From DATHWB01 sp035460965 (GTDB taxonomy: Bacteria > Actinomycetota > Acidimicrobiia > Spongiisociales > ZC4RG35), in the NCBI GenBank assembly GCA_035460965.1, contig DATHWB010000086.1, forward strand, positions 1-5,439: 5,439 nt of DNA. Reading direction: 5' to 3'. The notes under the pieces were generated by a model. The model saw nothing but the letters and a program-made list of their open reading frames with translations. It was not told the DNA's origin and did no database searches. Position numbers and translations under genes: made by a program. This document shows, piece by piece, positions 1 to 5,439 of this stretch (its first letter is position 1; each line of letters opens with the position of its first letter).

Positions 1-1185
1 CACCTTGATCACTGCACCGTCCGGGCACAGGTTTCCCCGCAGGACCGCGATAGCTGGTCCGTCGGCGACCGGACGATCGATAGGCCGGATGACATCATCG
101 TCGTAGATCGGAGCGGCTGCGACACGATCTGCGACGGTGTCACCTTCGATCGTCGTCGCGTCGAGGTGGAGTCGGTCGGCGACGCGGCTCATCAGCCCCG
201 GCAGGCCCCCGGCGTAATAGAAGTCCTCCATGAGGTACTCGCCTGACGGCCTCAGGTTCGTGAGCACCGGTACCTCCCGACCGATGGTGTCGAAGTCGTC
301 GAGTGAGAGCGGTACTCCCAGGCGCCCAGCAATCGCCAGAAGGTGAATCACAGCATTGGTGGAACCTGCGAGGGCGGCATTGACGACGATGGCATTCTCG
401 AATGCCTGGCGCGTGAGAATCGCTGAAGGAGTGGGCCCATCATGCGCCATGGACACAATCCTCCGTCCGACCACCTGGGCGAGGGCGTACCTTCGTGCAT
501 CGACCGCCGGGATGGCCGCCGAGCCTGCGGGCGCGATTCCCATCGCCTCTGTCAGACACGCCATCGTCGAGGCCGTGCCCATCGTCATGCAGTGCCCGGC
601 GCTGCGTGCCATGCAGGCTTCGGTGGCCAGGAACGCCTCTTCGGTCATCCTGCCTGCGCGCACGGCCTCGCTGAACTTCCACACGTCGGTCCCTGATCCG
701 ACGTCTGTGCCTTCGAACTTGCCGTTCAGCATCGGTCCGCCGCTCAGAACGATGGTGGGAAGATCCACGCTGGCGGCGCCCATGAGCAGCGCAGGAATCG
801 TCTTGTCGCAGCCGCCGAGGAGGACCACGGCGTCGAGCGGGTTCGCTCGGATCGACTCTTCGACGTCCATGCTCATCAGATTCCGATACGCCATGGCCGT
901 TGGCCGCATCAGGGGCTCACCGAGAGAAATCGTCGGGAAGATGTAGGGGACGCCACCTGCTTCCCACACGCCACGCGCCACCCGATCGGCCAGGCTCGTC
1001 AAGTGGGCGTTGCATGGATTGAGGTCCGAGGAGGTGTCGCAGATGCCGATCATCGGACGCCCCGAACCGAGCACGTCGTCGGGTATGCCCTGGTTCTTGA
1101 GCCACGATCGATGCCCGTATCCCGTCTTACCGGGGGCGGCGAACCACGCCTCGCTGCGCAGTCCGCCCGGCTCGAACCTCGGCAT
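1..1185 (-). CDS. IlvD/Edd-family sugar-acid (aldonate) dehydratase, 3' end beyond the window
   Basis: An Fe-S enzyme that removes water from a 2,3-dihydroxy acid, probably an aldonate, to give a 2-keto-3-deoxy acid in the cytoplasm. The 395 residues present read without a stop to the left edge; family members are about 570-600 residues, so roughly the last third, including the catalytic serine region, is missing. Visible family motifs: HRSWLKNQG (25-33), ICDTSSDLNPCNAH (48-61), LGGCDKTIPALLMGAAS (123-139), GHCMTMGTASTMA (197-209), GSAAIPAVDARR (221-232), ILTRQAFENA (256-265), TNAVIHL (276-282), YLMEDFYYAGGLP (317-329) and LRGNLCPDGAVIK (382-394). Cys58, Cys126 and Cys199 are the expected cluster ligands, and Lys128 (CDK) matches the metal-site lysine that is carbamylated in characterised members. 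The HRSWLKNQG start and the cysteine spacing fit the pentonate/hexonate dehydratase branch (L-arabinonate dehydratase-like) better than biosynthetic IlvD. The ATG lies 2 bases after the dehydrogenase stop codon with only a weak Shine-Dalgarno, so translational coupling is likely. The substrate is unknown. Confidence 0.93.
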   Translation of the reverse strand, partial: MPRFEPGGLRSEAWFAAPGKTGYGHRSWLKNQGIPDDVLGSGRPMIGICDTSSDLNPCNAHLTSLADRVARGVWEAGGVPYIFPTISLGEPLMRPTAMAYRNLMSMDVEESIRANPLDAVVLLGGCDKTIPALLMGAASVDLPTIVLSGGPMLNGKFEGTDVGSGTDVWKFSEAVRAGRMTEEAFLATEACMARSAGHCMTMGTASTMACLTEAMGIAPAGSAAIPAVDARRYALAQVVGRRIVSMAHDGPTPSAILTRQAFENAIVVNAALAGSTNAVIHLLAIAGRLGVPLSLDDFDTIGREVPVLTNLRPSGEYLMEDFYYAGGLPGLMSRVADRLHLDATTIEGDTVADRVAAAPIYDDDVIRPIDRPVADGPAIAVLRGNLCPDGAVIKV

Positions 1186-1187
1186 CG

Positions 1188-1925
1188 TCAAACCATCAGG
1201 TCGCCACCGTTGATGTCCAGGCTGGCGCCGGTGATATAGGCGGCCCGGTCGGTGGCGAGAAAGGCGATGAGCTCCGCGACTTCATCGGGCAGGCCGAGAC
1301 GCGGGATCGGGAAGGAGTCGGCATACGCCCGGGCCTGTTCCGCGGTGATGGTGCCTCGCGTCATGTCGGTGTCGATCAGCCCGGGACAAACGGCATTCAC
1401 TGTGATGCCGTCCCTCGCGACCTCGGAGGCGATGTGTCGGGTTAGGCCGAGGATGCCGGCTTTGGCGGCGGTGTAGTGGGCACCGCCCATCGTGCTCACG
1501 TTCTTGCCGGCCGTGGACGAGAGGTTGACGATCCGACCCCAGCCCTTCGCGCGCATCTCCGGGATCACTGCCTGCGAGCACAGGAACGTTCCCTTGAGGT
1601 TGACGTCGACCACGAAGTCCCACTCGTCCTCGTCGATATCCACGATCTTTGTGGGGCGCAACACACCGGCGTTGTTGACGAGAATGTCGACGGTTCCAAA
1701 TCGGTCGGCCACGGTCTGCATCATCGCCGCGACCTGGGCCCTGTCGGTCACGTCGGCAGCCACGAAGACAGTGTCTGCCCCGGCCCGGAACGATGTCATC
1801 AGGGAAGCGTCTCGGTCGTTGAGTGCCAGTGTCGCACCGCGCTCCGCCAGGGCGAGGGCGATGGCCCTCCCCATTCCCCCAGCAGCACCGGTCACCAGTG
1901 CCACTTTGCCTTCGAGTTCTGTCAT
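1188..1925 (-). CDS. Classical SDR-family NAD(P)-dependent dehydrogenase, probably sugar or polyol
   Basis: A cytoplasmic short-chain dehydrogenase/reductase of 245 residues, the normal length for a classical SDR with a single Rossmann fold. The cofactor motif TGAAGGMG is at 12-19, the adenine-ring Asp58 at 58 (ADVTD), NNAG at 84-87, Asn109 in VNLKG, the catalytic Ser137 in NLSS, the YTAAK motif with Tyr151 and Lys155, the PG motif at 181-182, and the conserved TGASLDINGG near the C-terminus. Asp37 at the end of the second strand (LNDRD) suggests NAD rather than NADP. The chosen ATG begins MTELEGKVALVTG and has GGAG 7 bases upstream. An in-frame ATG at 1964 would add 13 residues unlike the family and lies inside an inverted repeat, so it was not used. 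It is the first gene of a unit with the aldonate dehydratase, which makes a sugar, sugar-alcohol or aldonate substrate most likely. The fold alone does not exclude a 3-oxoacyl reductase (FabG-like) role. Confidence 0.93.
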   Translation of the reverse strand: MTELEGKVALVTGAAGGMGRAIALALAERGATLALNDRDASLMTSFRAGADTVFVAADVTDRAQVAAMMQTVADRFGTVDILVNNAGVLRPTKIVDIDEDEWDFVVDVNLKGTFLCSQAVIPEMRAKGWGRIVNLSSTAGKNVSTMGGAHYTAAKAGILGLTRHIASEVARDGITVNAVCPGLIDTDMTRGTITAEQARAYADSFPIPRLGLPDEVAELIAFLATDRAAYITGASLDINGGDLMV

Positions 1926-1932
1926 CGACTGT

Positions 1933-1936
1933 CTCC
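1933..1936 (-). promoter_or_regulatory. Ribosome binding site that sets the SDR start
   Basis: On the minus strand GGAG stands 7 bases before the ATG at 1925-1923. This good spacing favours the 245-residue form over the longer reading from 1964, which has no such site. Confidence 0.75.
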
Positions 1937-1952
1937 GAGCGAGGGCACGATT

Positions 1953-1969
1953 TATCAACAACATTGATA
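1953..1969. promoter_or_regulatory. Perfect inverted repeat TATCAA-N5-TTGATA, candidate operator
   Basis: The 6-base arms (1953-1958 and 1964-1969) match perfectly around a 5-base spacer. A further half-site-like TTCAA follows at 1970-1974, so TTGA-N3-TCAA (1964-1974) is a second, shorter palindrome sharing an arm. The repeat is 28-44 bases upstream of the SDR ATG, in the only AT-rich patch of the intergenic region. On the minus strand one arm reads into GATAAAT, resembling a -10 element, but I see no matching -35 at normal spacing. Position and symmetry suggest a dimeric repressor site (LacI, GntR or TetR type) controlling the dehydrogenase/dehydratase unit. The regulator family is not identifiable and no regulator gene is in the window. 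Confidence 0.5.
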
Positions 1970-2249
1970 TTCAAGACTAGCGTGTGGACATGGACACATT
2001 CGTAGGCGCCGGGGTGTTCAAGGCGCACCACCGTATCTCGACGCGCCCACGATGGCCTCGCTCCCACCGCCTCACCGGCGCCGGTCGAAGCCGTGGATCG
2101 TTGGCACGGGACAACTGGAACGGTGGCCGATTACCCGCTCAGTCGTTCGTCGGAGCAGGAAGGTGTGTCCACCGTCGGCGCATGGTGTTCAGTCTGATAG
2201 GCCCGATCGCAGCCGCCATCCGTGACGGGTCGGGGTGATCGTGCCGGAA

Positions 2250-2273
2250 GGAGAGTTCGCCTCGCTTCTCTCC
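2250..2273 (+). promoter_or_regulatory. Small leader hairpin with a purine-rich tract upstream of the thiamine enzyme gene
   Basis: GGAGAG (2250-2255) can pair with CTCTCC (2268-2273) around a 12-base loop. The left arm belongs to GGAAGGAG (2246-2253), a near-ideal Shine-Dalgarno with no ATG, GTG or TTG at usable spacing. It sits 33-56 bases before the start codon and could be a leader structure, but a 6-base stem in GC-rich DNA is weak evidence. Confidence 0.25.
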
Positions 2274-2294
2274 CGTCGTCTCGTCACCGCGCTC

Positions 2295-2300
2295 AAGGGA
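2295..2300 (+). promoter_or_regulatory. Ribosome binding site for the thiamine diphosphate enzyme
   Basis: AAGGGA ends 5 bases before the ATG at 2306. It decides for this start over the in-frame GTG at 2222, which would add 28 Arg-rich residues unlike the family. Confidence 0.6.
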
Positions 2301-2305
2301 CGGCC

Positions 2306-4687
2306 ATGACGGCGCAGGCGAGCGTCGAAGCCATCCTCCCCGACCTCCCGTCGATCGACGTGCTGGAGGAGATCCAACGTCGGATCCTGTGGCTGGCCGT
2401 GCGCATGGTGGACGTCGCCAATCGCTCAACCGACGCAGAGATCAAGATCGGTGGCCACCAGGCGTCGTCCGCCTCGATGGCGTCGATCATGACTGCCCTC
2501 TGGTTCTGTCATCTCTCGGGGACCGACAAGGTGGCGATCAAACCGCACGCCGCCCCCCTCTACCACGCCATCAAGTACCTGTGCGGTGACCTCGACCGCT
2601 CGTATCTGACCCGGCTCCGGCGACTCGGCGGCCTGCAGGCGTACCCTTCCCGGACCAAGGATCCCGACGTCGCCGACTACTCCACAGGCTCGGTGGGTCT
2701 TGGTGCGGTCGCCCCACTCTTCTCCGCCGCCGTCCGGCGCTACCTCGACTGTCACTTCGGCGCCGGGCCACCGGGGCGTTTCATCGCCACGTGCGGAGAT
2801 GCCGAACTGGACGAGGGCAACGTGTGGGAGGCGGTGCTCGATCCGGCAGTGGAGCGGCTCGGCAACGTCCTGCTGATCGTGGACCTGAATCGTCAGAGCC
2901 TCGATCGGGTGGTCCCCGACATCCGGGCGGGGCGGATCGCTCGTGCCTTCGAGAACGCCGGGTGGCACGTCGAGTTGGCGAAGTACGGCCAGAGGCTGGA
3001 AGCTGCCTTCGCCCGTCCGGGAGGCGAGGCCCTCCGCCATCACATCGACGCCATGTCGAACGAGGAGTACCAGAGTCTGTTCGCCTACCGGGGTGCGGAC
3101 CTCCGCGATCGCTTCCTGGCCGGCGCGGACGCCGCCGTGGCCCGGACGATCGCCGATCTCGACGACGCCGACCTCGGGCCACTCATCCACAATCTGGGCG
3201 GGCACGACCTGACGACCCTGGTCGACCGATATCGAAGGTGCGACGCCGAGACGGACCGACCGAGCGTGGTCCTCGCCTACACGATCAAGGGGTGGGGACT
3301 CCCGATGGCGGGGGACCCGCTGAACCACGCCGCGCTGCTCACCCCCGATCAGATCGACTCCTTGCGGGATGCGGTCGGATTGGATGTGAGCACGGAGTGG
3401 GACCGGTTCCCCGCGGGTACTGCCGCTGCCGACCTGTGCGCGGCAGTCGGGCGACGTCTGCGGAACCACCCCGTCCCGTCGCGTCCCTCGCTGCCGCTAC
3501 CCCCGGCCGTGGCAGCCGGGGTGTCGGGAGAGGTCTCCACTCAGGAGGCGTTCGGTCGGATCGTGGTCGGGCTGGGACGGATCGAGGGCGTGGGAGAGCG
3601 GATCGTCACCACCTCGCCCGACGTGTCGGTGTCGACCAACCTCGGCGGGTGGATCAACGCCCACGGGGTCTTCGACCCCGAGGCCCGGCGGTCGTACGGA
3701 CCGGAGCGGCTGCTGCGTTGGAACCGCCACCCGCGCGGGAGACACATCGAGCTGGGGATCGCCGAGATGAACCTCTTCCTGCTCCTCGGACAGCTCGGAC
3801 TGGCCCACGACCACCATGCCGAACCGCTCCTGCCGATTGGGACGGTGTACGACCCGTTCGTGCTGCGCGGTCTCGACGCGCTCATCTACTCGCTCTACAG
3901 CGGTAGCCGGTTCGTCGTGGTCGGGACTCCATCTGGGGTCACGCTCGCACCCGAGGGGGGAGCGCATCAATCCACTATCACCGCCTCGGTGGGGTTGGAA
4001 CTACCCGGTCTGACCTCCCACGAACCGGCGTACGCCCAGTGCCTCGACTGGCTGCTGTGTGACGCCCTCGCTGATCTCCATCGACCTGACGGCGGTGCCC
4101 ACTACTTCCGACTCTCCACCCGACCCATCGACAAGGCGCCGTTCCGGGCAGCCGTCGCCCGCCTCGGCGCGGATCGGATACGTTCCGACGTCCTCTCCGG
4201 CGCCTATGTCCTCCGAACTGCGGAGGCGGGCTTGCCGCTCGTCGTGCTGGCGTCTGGTCCGGTGATGCCGGAGGTGCTGGCTTCCGCCGAGGAACTCGAG
4301 AGCGAGGGCGTGGCGGCGACAGTGATCGACGTCACCAGCGGCGACCGGCTGTTCCGCGAGTGGCGGGCCGGCCTGGCGTCCTCGGCGCAGTCGGCGTCTA
4401 TGTCCGCTGCCCCCGGGCACCTGGAACGACTGCTGACGGCGGCCGGCGCCGGGGCCCCGATCCTCACGGTCCACGACGCATCCTCTCATGCCATGGCGTG
4501 GGTGGGGTCGGTGCTCGGTCAGCCGGTCGTTCCCGTCGGGGTGGACCGGTTCGGTGAGAGCGGAACCGTCGCCGAGGTGTACGGCCTGTTGGGCCTGGAT
4601 CGGGACTCGATCGTCAACGCCGGGCTGCTGGCGATCGGGCGGTCTGCCGAGTTACGCCCGTTTGCCGCCACTCCCGACGACGTCTAG
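2306..4687 (+). CDS. Orphan AceE/transketolase-like thiamine diphosphate enzyme, 793 aa
   Basis: A soluble ThDP-dependent enzyme with the three-part layout of homodimeric pyruvate dehydrogenase E1 and transketolase: PP domain about 20-370, Pyr domain about 410-610 and transketolase C-terminal domain about 630-790. PP domain: GGHQASSASMAS (49-60), PHAAPLYHAIK (80-90), STGSVGLG (126-133), and the ThDP/Mg motif beginning GDAELDEGN (164-172) and ending at Asn195, followed by RQSLDR as in AceE (LQRLDG). GGHD (298-301) and the AceE/TK-like YTIKGWG (325-331) close the domain. Pyr domain: IELGIAEMN (481-489), where Glu487 aligns with the catalytic cofactor-activating Glu, and EGGAHQS (550-556) with His554. 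The C-terminus has VDRFGESGTVAEVYGLLGLD. It is shorter than AceE (about 890) and longer than transketolase (about 660), and the usual GDG reads GDA. It probably decarboxylates a 2-oxo acid or transfers a ketol unit. No lipoyl E2 or E3 gene is visible, so calling it pyruvate dehydrogenase would overreach. Its 3' end overlaps the convergent transporter gene by 36 bases. Confidence 0.85.
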   Translation: MTAQASVEAILPDLPSIDVLEEIQRRILWLAVRMVDVANRSTDAEIKIGGHQASSASMASIMTALWFCHLSGTDKVAIKPHAAPLYHAIKYLCGDLDRSYLTRLRRLGGLQAYPSRTKDPDVADYSTGSVGLGAVAPLFSAAVRRYLDCHFGAGPPGRFIATCGDAELDEGNVWEAVLDPAVERLGNVLLIVDLNRQSLDRVVPDIRAGRIARAFENAGWHVELAKYGQRLEAAFARPGGEALRHHIDAMSNEEYQSLFAYRGADLRDRFLAGADAAVARTIADLDDADLGPLIHNLGGHDLTTLVDRYRRCDAETDRPSVVLAYTIKGWGLPMAGDPLNHAALLTPDQIDSLRDAVGLDVSTEWDRFPAGTAAADLCAAVGRRLRNHPVPSRPSLPLPPAVAAGVSGEVSTQEAFGRIVVGLGRIEGVGERIVTTSPDVSVSTNLGGWINAHGVFDPEARRSYGPERLLRWNRHPRGRHIELGIAEMNLFLLLGQLGLAHDHHAEPLLPIGTVYDPFVLRGLDALIYSLYSGSRFVVVGTPSGVTLAPEGGAHQSTITASVGLELPGLTSHEPAYAQCLDWLLCDALADLHRPDGGAHYFRLSTRPIDKAPFRAAVARLGADRIRSDVLSGAYVLRTAEAGLPLVVLASGPVMPEVLASAEELESEGVAATVIDVTSGDRLFREWRAGLASSAQSASMSAAPGHLERLLTAAGAGAPILTVHDASSHAMAWVGSVLGQPVVPVGVDRFGESGTVAEVYGLLGLDRDSIVNAGLLAIGRSAELRPFAATPDDV

Positions 4688-5439
4688 TTCGGCGAGGTGG
4701 ACGGTCACGTGTCGCTCGGGTGATCCGAACCGCTCGGCACGTTCGATGATGCCCTTCGCTCGGGTATCGAGCCGGGCCTGGAGTTGCAGGTGGTGCTCCC
4801 AGGAGTGCACCACGTAGGCCTCCGAGATCAGGGTCGAATCGTCGATCGAGCGGTAGGCGTTCCACCTGTAGGCGCCGGTGGCGAGCCGCAGGCGGCGGAG
4901 GTCGGCCAGCACCGACCCGAACTCGGCGAGTTCCTGCGGCGATTCGATCGTCCACGTGCTCACCACCATCACCGGACCCTCCACCGGAGGCGCCTCGGCC
5001 GAGTGGGTCGCTCCGACCTGGTCGAACACCGGCGGCACTATCTCCTCGAGCACGGGGAGATGCATCCGTCCGGCCACGGCCCCCACGGCAGCGACGGCGA
5101 GGGAGAAGACGACCAAGGCACCGGCCGCCCCTACCAGATGGCCCAGCGCCCCGGCCGCCACCGCTCCGATCGGCAGGATCCCGAAGACGGCCAGGACGAA
5201 AGCGGCCATCGTCCGACCCCGAACCCAATCCGGGGTCAGCATCTGGAATACGGTGTTCATGGTGGCGAGGATCCAGGTCCACAGGACTCCGGATACCGCC
5301 ACCCCGGCGAGGACCACCGGCAGGTGCGGTACGGACCCCACAAGGGTCCCTGCCAATCCGAACGCGACGATTGAAGCCGGGATCATACGCTTGCCGAGCA
5401 ACCTGGCACCGTGTGCGCGGGTAAAGCCCCCGATCATCG
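4652..5439 (-). CDS. MFS_3-type transporter, C-terminal part with fused soluble alpha/beta domain; 5' end beyond the window
   Basis: The C-terminal 262 or so residues of an inner-membrane major facilitator, probably a drug, siderophore or metabolite exporter of the EntS-like MFS_3 group. The frame is open to the right edge, and the ATG at 5437 is an internal methionine, not a credible start. Counting from it, hydrophobic segments at about 18-36, 39-60, 77-100 and 104-121 fit helices 9-12. The loop TPDWVRGR (68-75) is the signature MFS_3 motif (normally PDxxRGR) between helices 10 and 11. After a proline-rich linker, residues 155-250 form a soluble tail: VMVVSTWTI, the LRRLRLATGAYRW segment, then SEAYVVHSWEHHLQLQ and a final VTVHLAE strand. 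This resembles the dimeric alpha/beta-barrel (antibiotic biosynthesis monooxygenase-like) tail typical of this MFS group. The stop is TAA at 4654-4652, inside the 3' end of the convergent gene, with no clear terminator between them. The transported substrate is unknown. Confidence 0.85.
   Translation of the reverse strand, partial: MIGGFTRAHGARLLGKRMIPASIVAFGLAGTLVGSVPHLPVVLAGVAVSGVLWTWILATMNTVFQMLTPDWVRGRTMAAFVLAVFGILPIGAVAAGALGHLVGAAGALVVFSLAVAAVGAVAGRMHLPVLEEIVPPVFDQVGATHSAEAPPVEGPVMVVSTWTIESPQELAEFGSVLADLRRLRLATGAYRWNAYRSIDDSTLISEAYVVHSWEHHLQLQARLDTRAKGIIERAERFGSPERHVTVHLAELDVVGSGGKRA

Larger units (their letters stand above)
1926..2305. other. Divergent intergenic region, 380 bases, no credible gene
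   Basis: This stretch separates the minus-strand dehydrogenase/dehydratase unit from the plus-strand thiamine enzyme gene and must carry a promoter for each. Short open frames on both strands here encode arginine- and proline-rich sequence with no family resemblance and no convincing start. Besides the inverted repeat near the left gene it holds a direct repeat of GGACA (1985-1995 area), a GC-only 12-base palindrome at 2074-2085, and a -35-like TTGGCA at 2101-2106 with no good -10 at 16-18 bases. A purine-rich tract and hairpin lie near 2246-2273. No convincing plus-strand promoter hexamer pair was found. Confidence 0.6.

Noticed and set aside
356..946. 196-residue plus-strand open frame opposite the dehydratase
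   Set aside because: It is the antisense shadow of a strongly conserved dehydratase sequence and shows no family features.
1926..1964. N-terminal extension of the SDR from the ATG at 1964
   Set aside because: No Shine-Dalgarno, not family-like, and the ATG lies inside the inverted repeat; the ATG at 1925 has GGAG at good spacing.
1282..2067. 261-residue minus-strand frame overlapping the SDR gene
   Set aside because: An Arg-rich out-of-frame reading of the SDR coding sequence; the SDR frame carries all the motifs.
2074..2085. 12-base perfect palindrome ACCGGCGCCGGT
   Set aside because: Made only of common GC-rich words; a palindrome of this length is expected about once by chance in a window this size.
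1984..2238. 84-residue plus-strand open frame in the intergenic region
   Set aside because: Basic, low-complexity composition, no recognised family, no good ribosome binding site.
2222..2305. In-frame upstream start (GTG at 2222) for the ThDP enzyme
   Set aside because: It adds 28 Arg-rich residues without resemblance to the family; the ATG at 2306 has AAGGGA 5 bases upstream.
2791..3906. 371-residue plus-strand frame inside the ThDP enzyme gene
   Set aside because: An Arg/Pro/Gly-rich alternate-frame reading typical of high-GC coding DNA; the motif-bearing frame is the 793-residue one.
4636..4660. CGGGC/GCCCG stem as a possible terminator between the convergent genes
   Set aside because: Only 5 base pairs with a 15-base loop, inside the coding sequence, and followed by just TTT.

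Overview
The window reads as chromosomal DNA from a high-GC bacterium, most likely an actinomycetote. The evidence is GC-rich third codon positions, Shine-Dalgarno-led compact genes and an MFS_3-type exporter; no marker gene fixes the taxon. There are four protein genes, two of them cut by the window edges. I see no RNA gene, mobile element or CRISPR array.

Left half, minus strand (1-1925): a two-gene unit. A classical short-chain dehydrogenase/reductase (1188-1925) is followed, after only 2 bases, by an IlvD/Edd-family dehydratase of the sugar-acid (aldonate) type, whose 3' part lies beyond the left edge. An NAD(P)-dependent sugar or sugar-alcohol oxidation paired with an aldonate dehydratase is the usual core of a non-phosphorylative (Entner-Doudoroff-like) sugar oxidation route. 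The actual sugar cannot be read from this window.

Middle (1926-2305): a 380-base divergent intergenic region. Its best signal is an AT-rich perfect inverted repeat (TATCAA-N5-TTGATA) just upstream of the dehydrogenase gene, a plausible operator. A small hairpin and a purine-rich tract lie upstream of the rightward gene.

Right half: a 793-residue thiamine diphosphate enzyme on the plus strand (2306-4687), a hybrid-looking relative of the homodimeric pyruvate dehydrogenase E1 (AceE) and transketolase. It has no E2 or E3 partner gene in view. Its 3' end overlaps by 36 bases, tail to tail, the 3' end of a minus-strand gene (4652-5439) encoding the last four membrane helices of an MFS_3 transporter plus a fused soluble C-terminal alpha/beta domain.

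The dehydrogenase/dehydratase pair uses clearly more A/T-ending codons than the two right-hand genes, so the two halves may have different histories. The most interesting object is the orphan AceE/transketolase-like enzyme next to a sugar-acid catabolic pair. Any pathway joining them is inference.
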